Numbered from the stretch's first letter, positions 51,605 through 60,498 are shown. The stretch is 64,000 bases of DNA from Treponema sp. (GCA_014804005.1 JAAVAP010000013.1:262302-326301), one strand, 5' to 3'. A program made the numbers and translations. Notes: generated from the letters alone by a model not told the origin.

Positions 51605-52684
51605 ATGGAAGAAGAAAGGCGCGACTACACGCGCGGCATCTACAACGTGCTCATCGTGCTCTGTTGCGTCCTTTTCGTGGCCATCTTGAAAATCACGCAG
51701 GCATTTTCGATTCCGCTCGTGATTGCGATTTTCCTCTCGCTCGTCGTGCTTCCGCTTTTGCAGAAGATTCACAAAAAGTTTCGCGTACCGTGGTTCTTTG
51801 GAATCGCGTGCACGCTGATTTTTTTCGCGGCGTTGATTGCGGGAATGGCGAGCCTTTTGCAAAGCAGCGTCGGCGCGATAATTTCTGCGTATCCGAAATA
51901 CGAAGCCCGCTTCCTTTCGATTTACAGGCAGCTTTCCGCCACCTTCAATTTGAGCTATGACGAAGGAAAGACCTTGATCGAGAACATTTTCGCGCAGCTG
52001 AGGATAATGCAATACTTGCAGCGTTTCGCGCTGTCGCTTTCGGGCTCGGCGATCGGATTCGTCAAAAACATTTTCATAGTCTTTTTGCTCTACACTTTTT
52101 TGCTCATCGAGGCGAACGACTTCCAGACGAAAATCTCGCTCGCGTTCGAAGGAAAGATGCGCCATCGCGTGAAGTCGATAATCGTGAACGTCATCGTGGA
52201 CACGACGCGCTTTTTTTCGATAAAATTCATCGTCTCGCTCGCGACGGGAATCTTGGTCTATTTGGGCGCGCTTGCAATCGGACTGGACTTCGCCGCGATT
52301 TGGGCGTTCATCGCGTTCCTTTTGAATTTCATCCCGACTTTCGGAAGCACGATTTCATTCGTGCTCACGACGTTCTTCGCGTTCGTGCAGTTTTTCCCGA
52401 AATGGCCGCCCGTCATCGCCGTAGCGATTCTGATGCTCGCCGTCAATTTCATTTTGGGCAACATCGTCGAGCCGAGAATCGAGGGCGAGAATTTGGGAAT
52501 ATCGCCGTTTTTCATTTTGGTGAGCCTTTCAATCTGGGGATGGATTTGGGGATTCGTAGGAATGATTCTGGCAGTGCCCTTCATGGTCTTCATAAAAATC
52601 CTCTGCGAGAACATCCCTTCGATGAATCCCGTGGCGATAATTTTGGGCAACAAAAAAGGCGCGCGCAAGCGAAGAAGAGTTTAA
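51605..52684 (+). CDS. AI-2E family (PerM/TqsA-type) membrane transporter
   Basis: The 359-residue protein has about seven to eight membrane helices in the pattern of the family: two N-terminal hairpins (VLIVLCCVLFVAILKITQAF; SIPLVIAIFLSLVVLPLL), a central soluble loop of about 90 residues, then five C-terminal helices. Family-typical segments are FLLNFIPTFGSTIS and LVSLSIWGWIWGFVGMILAV, the latter followed by PFMVFIKI. Members transport diverse substrates, including Na+/H+ exchange and autoinducer export, so the substrate is unknown. Its stop codon lies at the edge of a 41-bp palindromic repeat array. Confidence 0.9.
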   Translation: MEEERRDYTRGIYNVLIVLCCVLFVAILKITQAFSIPLVIAIFLSLVVLPLLQKIHKKFRVPWFFGIACTLIFFAALIAGMASLLQSSVGAIISAYPKYEARFLSIYRQLSATFNLSYDEGKTLIENIFAQLRIMQYLQRFALSLSGSAIGFVKNIFIVFLLYTFLLIEANDFQTKISLAFEGKMRHRVKSIIVNVIVDTTRFFSIKFIVSLATGILVYLGALAIGLDFAAIWAFIAFLLNFIPTFGSTISFVLTTFFAFVQFFPKWPPVIAVAILMLAVNFILGNIVEPRIEGENLGISPFFILVSLSIWGWIWGFVGMILAVPFMVFIKILCENIPSMNPVAIILGNKKGARKRRRV

Positions 52685-52890
52685 AACTCGCCGACGCGAG
52701 TTCCGAGCTTTAAACAAAATGTTTAAATTCGCCGACGCGAGTTGTGGGCTTTAAATATTTTGTTTAAACTCGCCGACACGAGTAGTGGACGTTAAACAAA
52801 ATATTTAAACCTGCCGACGCAAACTTTGGCATTTAAACAAAATGTTTAAAGCCATTTCCGCCAGATTGGACTTTAAATATTTTGTTTAAA
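52680..52890. repeat. 41-bp tandem array of palindromes after the AI-2E-type gene
   Basis: Five copies of a 19-bp AT palindrome occur at 52709, 52750, 52791, 52832 and 52872 (period 41, 41, 41, 40). Two forms occur: TTTAAACAAAATGTTTAAA (copies 1 and 4, with A for G in copy 3) and its near reverse complement TTTAAATATTTTGTTTAAA (copies 2 and 5). A half copy, TTTAAA, overlaps the stop codon of the preceding gene. The 22-bp spacers start as CTCGCCGACGCGAG, itself a small hairpin, and decay to the right. Neighbouring copies can pair into long stems. It is not a CRISPR, since spacers are related to each other. Confidence 0.8.
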
Positions 52891-52930
52891 ACGCTGAGCG
52901 ACACGTTCGTGCGCCTGTACAAGTACTCAT

Positions 52931-52970
52931 AAAAGCAAGAGCCGTCCTGCGTGGACGGCTCTTTGCTTTT
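52931..52970. terminator. Bidirectional terminator between convergent genes
   Basis: An almost perfect 18-bp stem, AAAAGCAAGAGCCGTCC with GGACGGCTCTTTGCTTTT, has an A run on the left and a T run on the right. It serves the convergent genes ending at 52684 (plus) and 52973 (minus). Confidence 0.85.
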
Positions 52971-52972
52971 AT

Positions 52973-53923
52973 TCACAACAATTTTTCGTTCGTGCATTTT
53001 TCGTACAAGAATCGCAAGTCCTCTTCCTGTATCGAAGTGTAGCGGCAGACCGAGCAGGAAGCCTTTTTCTCGTCGTCGAAATAAATGCTTTCCACGCGGC
53101 ATGTCGTGAAAATCTTTCGGTCGTTGAGCGGACGCTTCATCGGGAAAAGCATTTCTAGCGCGTACTCGCAGCCTTCCTTGAGCGACGTCTCCGCGGCGTT
53201 CGTTTTCGTGCCGAACACGATTCGCTCGTGGTTCGCAAAAAGCACTTCGAGAGGCTCGGCTCTTCCTTCGATGCTTTGCACTTTCGCGCCTTGGCTTTCT
53301 TCCGCAAGGAATCTCACCACGGGAATCAGCTGCACTCCGTTTCCTGCCACGCCTTGCTTGCGCGCGTGCGCGATGAATTCTTCAAGGTAGGATTTTGCCT
53401 TTTGCTGCGCTTTCTCCGCAACGTCCTTCCAAACGGGCTTCGCGAAAATGTCGTAGCCTTGCGCAGGAACGCATTCAATGTGGATGTTTCCTTCCGCGTC
53501 CTTTTCGACGCTTTCGCGGCTGAGAGAATAATAAAGTGTCGCGGAAAATTCCGTGGCGCGTCCCGAAACTGGCGTTTCCTCGATGCGGCTTATCGCCGAA
53601 GGAATTACGAGCGCGAGTCCCGCGCTGATTTCTTTCATCCGCGTCTCGAAATAAAGTCCGAGACGGTTGAAATAGAATTCCACCTTGACATTTCGCCCGA
53701 TGAAATTCCGCACGTTTTCGCTCGGATTCGTGAGGAGGATGATTCCCTGTTGCAGGACTTTTTGCTGTTCGGCCTTTATCGCGATCGGAAAGACCGACGA
53801 CGACGCGGGCTTCACTTTGCCGTCCGCCTCGCCATCTTCGATGGGCGTTACCGTTATCGGAACATTTCCGTCGATCAAATATTGAAGGACAAGCTCGCGC
53901 TCAATTCCCGTGAGTTTTTCCAT
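52973..53923 (-). CDS. PilZ/YcgR-like protein (tentative)
   Basis: A 316-residue soluble protein. Its N-terminal part has short beta strands (VRNFIGRNVKVEFYFNRLGL, YFETRMKEISAGLALVIPSA), reminiscent of YcgR-type domains that precede PilZ. The C-terminal part has a second strand-rich region (YALEMLFPMKRPLNDRKIFT) and a CSVCRY segment. A clear RxxxR...D/NxSxxG c-di-GMP motif is not evident, so the call is tentative. ATG 53923 has GGAGGAAAA upstream and lies inside the end of the upstream lipoprotein gene (overlap 23 nt), so both are translated together. Confidence 0.5.
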   Translation of the reverse strand: MEKLTGIERELVLQYLIDGNVPITVTPIEDGEADGKVKPASSSVFPIAIKAEQQKVLQQGIILLTNPSENVRNFIGRNVKVEFYFNRLGLYFETRMKEISAGLALVIPSAISRIEETPVSGRATEFSATLYYSLSRESVEKDAEGNIHIECVPAQGYDIFAKPVWKDVAEKAQQKAKSYLEEFIAHARKQGVAGNGVQLIPVVRFLAEESQGAKVQSIEGRAEPLEVLFANHERIVFGTKTNAAETSLKEGCEYALEMLFPMKRPLNDRKIFTTCRVESIYFDDEKKASCSVCRYTSIQEEDLRFLYEKCTNEKLL

Positions 53924-54677
53924 TTTTTTCCTCCACCTTGTAGATTTCGATTTGCTGGATTTTCCAAGATTCTTCGTGCGGCGCGGGGTAGGCGAGGGCG
54001 TACACCGTCGCGTTTTCGCATGAAAGGCGGAGAGGCACTTCGATGTTCTCGTCGTCCACGAAAGGCTTTCCGACCAAAAACGATTTCACCGCGCCAGCCT
54101 CTTCGCTGTCCGCCAAAAAAAGCACGAGCGAATAAAGCGTGTTTTCCGAAAAGTATCCGTCAATTTTGGAAGAATCCTCCTGCGCGGATTCTTCTTCAGA
54201 TTCGCTTTTTTTTTCTTCGCTTTCATTTTTTTTCGAATCGCTTTTTCGCGAGGGGGAAGTGTGCTCGATGAGCGCGCGGCAAAATCCGCTTACGGTGTCG
54301 AGCACTTCGCCCTGAATGTCCGTCGTGTCGAGGACGGCGAAGCCTTCGAGTTCGGGAAAGATTGCGGGAAAAGGCCTTCCGCCTTCAAGCGCGATCATCG
54401 AAAGCGGCTCAAGCGGAATGTTCTTTTCAATCGCGTCCACGGAAGAGATTTTTTTCGAAAGCCGCTCGCCTTCGATTTCATACGACCAGGCGGCCTTTTC
54501 TCGCGCCTCGTCGATTTTCCTTGAAAGCTCCGTGCGTTTTTCGAGCGTGCGCTGCGCCTTTTTTTTGCAGGAAGAAAATGCCGCGCAAAAAATCATGGCG
54601 CAAATTGCCGCCGCGAATTTCGCAGGAAGAATCGCGCGGTTTTGAGGATTCGCCTTTTCTTTCGGAACTTTTCCCAC
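53901..54677 (-). CDS. Lipoprotein of unknown function
   Basis: The 258-residue product has a lipoprotein signal (AAAICAMIFCAAFSSC, cysteine at about residue 36), a coiled-coil segment (TLEKRTELSRKIDEAREKAA) and a Ser/Glu/Lys low-complexity stretch near residue 160. The folded end contains NTLYSLVLFLADSEEAGAVK. No family is recognised. GTG 54677 is chosen because the promoter (TTGAAT, 17 nt, TACAAT on the minus strand) ends 6 nt before it and there is no Shine-Dalgarno, indicating a leaderless mRNA. Divergent from nfeD. Confidence 0.65.
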   Translation of the reverse strand: MGKVPKEKANPQNRAILPAKFAAAICAMIFCAAFSSCKKKAQRTLEKRTELSRKIDEAREKAAWSYEIEGERLSKKISSVDAIEKNIPLEPLSMIALEGGRPFPAIFPELEGFAVLDTTDIQGEVLDTVSGFCRALIEHTSPSRKSDSKKNESEEKKSESEEESAQEDSSKIDGYFSENTLYSLVLFLADSEEAGAVKSFLVGKPFVDDENIEVPLRLSCENATVYALAYPAPHEESWKIQQIEIYKVEEKNGKTHGN

Positions 54678-54683
54678 GCGGAA

Positions 54684-54725
54684 ATTGTAGCACGAATTGA
54701 CAAAAAATTCAATTGCTGATAGAAT
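54684..54725. promoter_or_regulatory. Interleaved divergent promoters for lipoprotein gene and nfeD
   Basis: Leftward: -35 ATTCAA (54707-54712) and -10 ATTGTA (54684-54689), as read on the plus strand, 17 nt apart. Rightward: TTGACA (54697-54702), 17 nt, then TAGAAT (54720-54725) with extended TGA. The two promoters overlap. Each -10 box ends 6-7 nt before a GTG start codon, so both mRNAs appear leaderless and their polymerases would compete. Confidence 0.7.
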
Positions 54726-54732
54726 GTTTCCC

Positions 54733-55173
54733 GTGAATTTATTTTTCATCGCGTGGTTTTGGATAATTCTGCTTGTCGTGTTCCTTGTGATAGAGGCATG
54801 CACGATGGCTTTGACGACGATTTGGGCTGCGGCGGCCTGCGTTCCGATGATTTTCATTTCGTTCACGCCGCTTGCGTTCCGATGGCAGCTGCTCATATTC
54901 ATGGTTTTGACAATCGCGCTGCTTTTTTTCACGCGACCTCTCGCGGTAAAAACCCTAAAATCAAAACGATTGCGCACGAATGTTGAAAGCCTTGCAGGGC
55001 AAGAAGTCCTTCTCGTCCGAGACATCAAGCCGTTCGAAAAGGGTGAGGCAAAGGCGAAGAACGGCGTTATTTGGACTGCGGCTGCGGAAGGCGATGCGGA
55101 AATTCCTGCGGGAACAGTATGCGTCGTATCTTGCGTGGAAGGCAACACGCTTAAAGTCATCCCAAAGGGTTAA
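54733..55173 (+). CDS. NfeD-family membrane protein
   Basis: The 146-residue short-form NfeD has two to three membrane helices in the first 75 residues (FFIAWFWIILLVVFLVIEAC and LLIFMVLTIALLFFTRPLAV). The C-terminal OB-fold follows (VESLAGQEVLLVRDIKPFEK, then GEAKAKNGVIWTAAAEGDAE and IPAGTVCVVSCVEGNTLKV). Such proteins act with SPFH/stomatin proteins at membrane microdomains, and the SPFH gene is next. GTG 54733 is chosen over ATG 54724 because that ATG lies within the -10 box. Confidence 0.88.
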   Translation: MNLFFIAWFWIILLVVFLVIEACTMALTTIWAAAACVPMIFISFTPLAFRWQLLIFMVLTIALLFFTRPLAVKTLKSKRLRTNVESLAGQEVLLVRDIKPFEKGEAKAKNGVIWTAAAEGDAEIPAGTVCVVSCVEGNTLKVIPKG

Positions 55174-55215
55174 AGTTGTATTGATATTTCGCTCAAGTTT
55201 TTTTAGGAGATTTAT

Positions 55216-56100
55216 ATGGTATATGTAGTTGTCGCGCTGCTTGTTATAGTGGTGTTGTTCGTCATCGCGAACATCAGGATGATTTCGCAGTCTCAGGCGG
55301 CGGTCATCGAACGGCTCGGCGCATATTGTTCTACGTGGCAAGTTGGGCTGCACGTAAAGCTTCCGTTCATCGACCGCATCGCAAACAGGATGTCGCTCAA
55401 GGAAAAAGTTTTGGATTTTCCGCCGCAGCCTGTCATCACGAAAGACAATGTCACGATGATGATTGACACGGTTGTGTACTTTCAAATTACCGATCCCAAA
55501 CTGTACACATACGGCGTGGAAAAGCCAATCAACGCGCTTGAAAACCTTTCGGCGACGACGCTGCGCAACATCATAGGCGACCTTGAGCTTGACCAGACGC
55601 TCACAAGCCGCGATGTCATCAACACAAAAATGCGCAGCATTCTCGACGAAGCGACCGACCCATGGGGAATCAAAGTGAACCGCGTGGAAGTCAAGAACAT
55701 CATTCCGCCCGAAGCGATCAAGGAAGCTATGGAAAAGCAGATGCGCGCCGAACGCGAGCGTCGCGAGGCGATTCTGATTGCGGAAGGGCAAAAGCAAAGC
55801 GCGATTCTTGTAGCGGAAGGAAAAAAGCAGTCTATGATTTTGGAAGCCGAGGCGCAGAAAGAAGCCGCCGTTCAAAAGGCGCGCGGCGAAGCCGAGGCTA
55901 TCAGGGAAGTGCAAAAGGCAAAGGCGCAGGGAATCGCCATGCTTCGCGAAGCCGCCGCCGATGAAGCCGTAATCAAATTGAGAAGCATCGAGGCGTTCGA
56001 AAAGGCCGCCGACGGAAAGGCGACAAAAATTATCGTGCCGTCGGAAATCCAAGGGCTTGCGGCGCTCGCGGCAGGAATCACGGAAACTGTGAAAAATTAA
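55216..56100 (+). CDS. SPFH/band-7 (stomatin-like, QmcA-type) membrane protein
   Basis: The 294-residue product has an N-terminal membrane helix (VYVVVALLVIVVLFVIANIR), then the SPFH domain (SQSQAAVIERLGAYCSTWQV, then GLHVKLPFIDRI, and TKDNVTMMIDTVVYFQITDP). An Ala/Glu/Lys coiled coil (AEAQKEAAVQKARGEAEAIR) follows, with the stomatin ending VPSEIQGLAAL. It forms membrane-associated oligomers with NfeD, encoded 42 nt upstream. ATG 55216 has AGGAG 7 nt upstream. Confidence 0.93.
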   Translation: MVYVVVALLVIVVLFVIANIRMISQSQAAVIERLGAYCSTWQVGLHVKLPFIDRIANRMSLKEKVLDFPPQPVITKDNVTMMIDTVVYFQITDPKLYTYGVEKPINALENLSATTLRNIIGDLELDQTLTSRDVINTKMRSILDEATDPWGIKVNRVEVKNIIPPEAIKEAMEKQMRAERERREAILIAEGQKQSAILVAEGKKQSMILEAEAQKEAAVQKARGEAEAIREVQKAKAQGIAMLREAAADEAVIKLRSIEAFEKAADGKATKIIVPSEIQGLAALAAGITETVKN

Positions 56101-56190
56101 AAGATTGCTCGGCGAGCATGCGAGGCTCGCATTTGCTTGGCATTAAAACTGTCGCGACATTTCGCGTCATCTTTCAATTAGGAGAAAAAA

Positions 56191-58215
56191 ATGGCACTCA
56201 CACTTGCGGAAAAAATTCTTCAAGCGCACATCGTAGGCGATGCTTGCGCCCAAACCAAATTCACGAAAGGGCAGCCGATCGAGCGCGGGGCGGACATCGC
56301 GATAAAAATCGACCAGACGCTCACGCAGGACGCGACTGGAACTATGACTTATTTGCAGTTCGAGACAATCGGGATTCCTCGCGTCCGCACGGAACTTTCG
56401 GTTTCTTACGTTGACCACAACACGCTTCAAACCGACTTCAAGAACATGGACGACCACAGATATTTGCAGAGCGTCGCACAAAAGTACGGACTTTATTTCA
56501 GCCGGCCCGGAAACGGAATCTGCCATCAAGTTCATCTCGAATGTTTCGGAAAACCAGGAAAGACGCTTTTGGGAAGCGACAGCCACACGCCCACGGGCGG
56601 CGGAATCGGAATGATCGCGATAGGCTCTGGCGGACTTGACGTTGCCGTGGCGATGGGAGGGGGCGCGTTCCACCTCGCGATGCCGAAAATTTTCGGAGTG
56701 AAATTGACCGGCCGCCTCAAAAAAGGTGTGGGTGCGAAAGACATAATCTTGGAAGTGCTGCGGCGCGAAACGGTGAAAGGCGGCACTCTCGCAATCTACG
56801 AATATTTCGGCGAAGGCGTTTCTTCGCTCACTGTTCCGCAACGCGCGACGATTACGAACATGGGCGCGGAACTCGGAGCGACGACTTCAATTTTTCCGAG
56901 CGACGAAAAGACAAAGAAATTCCTCGAAGCGATGGGACGCGGCGGCGACTGGACGGAACTCAAGGCGGACGACGGCGCGCAATACGACAAACTGATCGAA
57001 ATAAATTTGAACGAGCTTTCCGCGCTCGCGGCATGCCCGCACAATCCCGACGTGATCGATTCGTTGAAAAATCTTCGCGGAAAGAAAATCACGCAAGTCG
57101 TAATCGGCTCGTGCACGAATTCTTCGCTCGACGACCTTGCGGCGGTGGCTGCGATCGTAAAGGGAAAGCACGTGGCAATTGGCGTGGAAGCGGGAATCGC
57201 GCCGGGAAGCCGCGCCACGCTGATGATGGCGGAAAAGGCGGGAATCCTCGGCGAACTCATAAGGGCTGGATTTCGGATTTTGGAAAGCGCGTGCGGACCT
57301 TGCATCGGGCAGGGCTTCGCTCCGAATTCGAACGGAGTTACGCTCCGCACGTTCAACCGAAATTTCAAAGGAAGAAGCGGAACTGCGGACGCGGAAGTGT
57401 ATCTCGTTTCGCCCGAGACTGCGGCGGCGAGCGCGATTACGGGCGTTTTCGAAAGCGCGGAAAACATTCAATATGACGATGCCTCGTACAAAAACGGCAC
57501 GCGCGAAAGCATCCTCGAAGGACGCGACGAGAGGCTTTCTTCAAAAGAAATCCTCGAAGCCGCTTGCGACCGCGCTATGGTGATAGCTCCTCTTGCTTTG
57601 GCGGAAGCCGAGAAAGTCGAAATCCTGCGCGGGCCGAACATCAAGCCGTGCCCGGAATGCCGCGAATTCCGCCCGACTCTTTCTCTCCCTGTGATGCTCA
57701 AGGCAGGCGACAATGTTTCCACCGACGACATAATGCCCGCCGGCGCGAAAATCCTTCCGCTTCGCTCGAACATTCCTGAAATCTCGAAGTACACGCTTTC
57801 GCGCTTGGACGAAACTTTCTATTCCCGCTGCGAAAAAAGCGGATTTTGCGACTGCGTTGTCGTGGGAGGGGAAAACTACGGACAAGGCTCGAGCCGCGAG
57901 CACGCCGCGCTCGGCCCGATGTACCTCGGAGTCCGCGCAGTGCTCACGAAAAGTTTCGCGCGAATCCACAAGGCGAATTTGGTGAACTACGGAATAATTC
58001 CGCTGTGCTTTTCGGACGCATCGGACTACGACAAGATCTCGCAGGGCGACACGCTTTTCCTTTCGAACGTCGAGGAAGCCTTGGACACCGGCTGCGAATT
58101 CAAAATCGAGCTGAACGGAAGGACATTCCTTGCGACGAACGACCTTTCCGAGCGAAGCCGCGCGATATTGAAGCAAGGCGGACTTGCCCGATACACGCGC
58201 AACGGCGGAAACTGA
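56191..58215 (+). CDS. Aconitate hydratase
   Basis: Iron-sulfur hydro-lyase interconverting citrate and isocitrate. The 674-residue product is of the shorter archaeal/bacterial aconitase type. The [4Fe-4S] cysteines are in VIGSCTNSSLDD and ESACGPCIGQGFAPNS, with GSDSHTPTGGGIGMIAIGSG in the N-terminal domain and YGQGSSREHAAL in the swivel domain. Related homoaconitase or isopropylmalate isomerase activities cannot be excluded, but the fused large and small domains favour aconitase. ATG 56191 has TTAGGAG upstream. It is monocistronic by position. Confidence 0.9.
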   Translation: MALTLAEKILQAHIVGDACAQTKFTKGQPIERGADIAIKIDQTLTQDATGTMTYLQFETIGIPRVRTELSVSYVDHNTLQTDFKNMDDHRYLQSVAQKYGLYFSRPGNGICHQVHLECFGKPGKTLLGSDSHTPTGGGIGMIAIGSGGLDVAVAMGGGAFHLAMPKIFGVKLTGRLKKGVGAKDIILEVLRRETVKGGTLAIYEYFGEGVSSLTVPQRATITNMGAELGATTSIFPSDEKTKKFLEAMGRGGDWTELKADDGAQYDKLIEINLNELSALAACPHNPDVIDSLKNLRGKKITQVVIGSCTNSSLDDLAAVAAIVKGKHVAIGVEAGIAPGSRATLMMAEKAGILGELIRAGFRILESACGPCIGQGFAPNSNGVTLRTFNRNFKGRSGTADAEVYLVSPETAAASAITGVFESAENIQYDDASYKNGTRESILEGRDERLSSKEILEAACDRAMVIAPLALAEAEKVEILRGPNIKPCPECREFRPTLSLPVMLKAGDNVSTDDIMPAGAKILPLRSNIPEISKYTLSRLDETFYSRCEKSGFCDCVVVGGENYGQGSSREHAALGPMYLGVRAVLTKSFARIHKANLVNYGIIPLCFSDASDYDKISQGDTLFLSNVEEALDTGCEFKIELNGRTFLATNDLSERSRAILKQGGLARYTRNGGN

Positions 58216-58321
58216 TTTCTGCGAACGGCACGCCTCGCGCCAAAGCGCGCCGTTTTTCAAGCGTGGCTTTTTGCGCCGCGTAATTTCTCTCTGCGTGAAA
58301 TCGTGAGAACGGAGCAAAAAC

Positions 58322-59836
58322 ATGCCCAAACCAAAACAGACCAATTCCGCATCGCTCGGTTTTGAGCAGCAGATTTGGAATGCCGCCTGCGAACTGTGGG
58401 GACACATTCCTGCGGCGGACTACCGCAAAATATTTACGGGACTCATTTTCCTCAAGTACATTTCGGCGGCGTTCGAAAAGAAACACGCCGAGCTTGTCGA
58501 AGAAGGCGACGGCTTCGAGGACGATCCCGACGCATACGCGGCGGAGAACATCTTCTTCGTCCCGCAAAAAGCCCGCTGGCAGCACATCGCGAGGGCAGCC
58601 CACACGCCCGAAATCGGCGCGGTCATCGACGGCGCGATGCAGGCGATCGAAGCCGACAACAAAAGCCTCAAAGGGGTCCTCCCCAAAAACTACGCAAGCC
58701 CGGAACTGGACAAGCGTGTGCTCGGCAACGTGGTGGACGTGTTCACCAACATGGACATGAGCGACACGGAGGCGAGCAAGGACCTGCTCGGCCGCACCTA
58801 CGAATACTGCATCGCGCAGTTCGCAAGCTACGAAGGCGTAAAGGGAGGCGAATTCTACACGCCCGCAAGCGTGGTAAAGACAATCGTGGGCATACTCAAG
58901 CCCGCCGAAGGAAAGCGCGTGTACGACCCGTGCTGCGGTTCGGGCGGCATGTTCGTCCAGTCGGTGAAGTTCATCCAGGAGCACGCTGGGAACAGGAACA
59001 ACGTCAGCGTGTTCGGGCAGGAAGCCAACGCCGATACCTGGAAAATGGCGAAGATGAACATGGCGATCCGCGGAATCGACGCGAACTTCGGCGACCACCA
59101 CGAGGACACTTTCTTCAACGACCTGCACCCGACATTGAGGGCGGACTTCATCATGGCAAACCCGCCGTTCAACCTTTCCAACTGGGGGCAGGACAAGCTC
59201 AGGGGCGACGAACGCTGGGAATTCGGACTTCCGCCCGCGGGCAACGCGAACTACGCATGGATTCAGCACATGATCCACCACCTCGCGACGAACGGGAAAA
59301 TCGGGCTGGTGCTCGCGAACGGCGCGCTTTCCACGCAGTCGGGCGGCGAAGGCGAAATCCGCAGGAGAATCATCAAAGAAGATTTGGTCGAAGGCATCGT
59401 CGCCATGCCCACGCAGCTTTTCTACAGCGTCACCATTCCCGTGACGCTCTGGTTCATCACCAAGGGCAAAAAACAGAAAGGCATGACGCTCTTCATCGAC
59501 GCGCGCAAGATGGGCCACATGGTGGACCGCAAGCACCGCGACCTTTCCGAAAGCGACATCGCGCGCCTTGCCGACACGTTCTCGGCGTTCCAGAACGGCA
59601 CGCTCAAGGACGAAAAAGGCTTCTGCGCCGCCGCGACTACGGAAGAAATCGCGAGGCAGGACTACATCCTCACGCCCGGCCGCTACGTCGGCATAGAGGA
59701 GCAGGAAGACGACGGCGAGCCGTTCGAAGAAAAAATGACGCGCCTCACCGCCGAGCTTTCGGGAATGTTCAAGAAATCGCGCGCGCTGGAAGATGAAATC
59801 AGGGAAAAGTTGGGAGCGATCGGGTATGACATATAA
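58322..59836 (+). CDS. hsdM: Type I restriction-modification methyltransferase subunit HsdM
   Basis: The 504-residue N6-adenine methyltransferase has the helical HsdM N-terminal domain (residues 10-150; SLGFEQQIWNAACELWGHIP). The SAM motif VYDPCCGSGGMFVQS is at about 202 and the catalytic ADFIMANPPFNLSNW at about 280. It pairs with HsdS (60742-61980) for sequence recognition; hsdR is not in the window. ATG 58322 has CGGAGC 7 nt upstream. The end overlaps the MNT gene by 11 nt. The gene is noticeably more GC-rich than the second half of hsdS. Confidence 0.95.
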   Translation: MPKPKQTNSASLGFEQQIWNAACELWGHIPAADYRKIFTGLIFLKYISAAFEKKHAELVEEGDGFEDDPDAYAAENIFFVPQKARWQHIARAAHTPEIGAVIDGAMQAIEADNKSLKGVLPKNYASPELDKRVLGNVVDVFTNMDMSDTEASKDLLGRTYEYCIAQFASYEGVKGGEFYTPASVVKTIVGILKPAEGKRVYDPCCGSGGMFVQSVKFIQEHAGNRNNVSVFGQEANADTWKMAKMNMAIRGIDANFGDHHEDTFFNDLHPTLRADFIMANPPFNLSNWGQDKLRGDERWEFGLPPAGNANYAWIQHMIHHLATNGKIGLVLANGALSTQSGGEGEIRRRIIKEDLVEGIVAMPTQLFYSVTIPVTLWFITKGKKQKGMTLFIDARKMGHMVDRKHRDLSESDIARLADTFSAFQNGTLKDEKGFCAAATTEEIARQDYILTPGRYVGIEEQEDDGEPFEEKMTRLTAELSGMFKKSRALEDEIREKLGAIGYDI

Positions 59837-60116
59837 CCTTGACAAAAGGGTCGAAGACGATATTGTCAGAATCGCGAAGGAAAACGACATAAAGAAAGTG
59901 ATTCTGTTCGGCTCGCGGGCAAGGGGCACCAATTCCGAAAGAAGCGACATTGACCTTGCCATAAGCGGCGGAAACGCGCTCGACTTTTATTACGATGTCG
60001 AAGAAAAAGCGCATACATTGCTCATGTTCGATGTCGTAGATCTTGACAAGGGGATTTCCGAAGCATTGCAAGCCGAAATAAAAAAAGACGGAGTGATTTT
60101 ATATGAAGAAATATGA
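59826..60116 (+). CDS. MNT-domain nucleotidyltransferase (MntA-type antitoxin)
   Basis: The 96-residue minimal nucleotidyltransferase has the motif LFGSRARGTNSERSDIDLAI (about residues 24-43), with the GS pair and the two catalytic aspartates. In MNT-HEPN pairs, this enzyme AMPylates and silences the HEPN toxin. ATG 59826 starts inside the end of hsdM. It overlaps the HEPN gene by 14 nt, as usual for this module. Its insertion between hsdM and hsdS suggests guarding of the restriction locus. Confidence 0.9.
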   Translation: MTYNLDKRVEDDIVRIAKENDIKKVILFGSRARGTNSERSDIDLAISGGNALDFYYDVEEKAHTLLMFDVVDLDKGISEALQAEIKKDGVILYEEI

Positions 60117-60498
60117 CAATTTCTGCAAGGCGCTTGCCAACCTGAACGTCGGCTCGCAGCTTTCCGAGCCGTATACAGTCGTTGAACAGACGGGCATTGT
60201 CGGGCTGTTCGAAATCTGCTTTGAGCAGGCGTGGAAGCTTATGAAAGAACTTCTCGAAGAACACGGCAGGTTCGAGGAAAGAATCGGCTCGCCCAAAGCG
60301 ATTATCAAAATCGCCTATCAGTGCGGAATGATAAACGACTGCGAGGGCTGGCTTGAACTTCTAGAATCAAGAAACATTCTTGCCCATATATACAGCGACG
60401 AACAGGCGTTGTATGTCATAAGAAAGCTGAAAACTGATTATATCGCTTTGTTTGAGACGCTTAAAAATGAAATCGACAGCCGCTGGCTTGATTCGTAA
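60103..60498 (+). CDS. HEPN-domain toxin (HI0074/HepT-like)
   Basis: The 131-residue all-helical protein of the HI0074-like nucleotidyltransferase-partner family has YTVVEQTGIVGLFEICFEQA near residue 22. The HEPN RNase motif R-x4-H is visible as SRNILAHIYSDE (about residue 91), so it is probably an active ribonuclease. Toxicity would be controlled by the MNT gene upstream. ATG 60103 has GGAGTGA upstream. Confidence 0.88.
   Translation: MKKYDNFCKALANLNVGSQLSEPYTVVEQTGIVGLFEICFEQAWKLMKELLEEHGRFEERIGSPKAIIKIAYQCGMINDCEGWLELLESRNILAHIYSDEQALYVIRKLKTDYIALFETLKNEIDSRWLDS

Noticed and set aside
52680-52890. CRISPR array
   Set aside because: The repeat is a 19-bp palindrome in two orientations, the 22-bp spacers are related to each other, and no cas gene is near.
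56101-56190. Riboswitch before the aconitase gene
   Set aside because: One GCGAGC/GCTCGC stem is visible but no known riboswitch core could be recognised; too little to call.
58100-59962. Open frame of 620 codons on the minus strand across aconitase and hsdM
   Set aside because: It lies antisense to two well-supported genes, its Arg/His/Val-rich translation matches no family, and it arises from GC-biased codon use.
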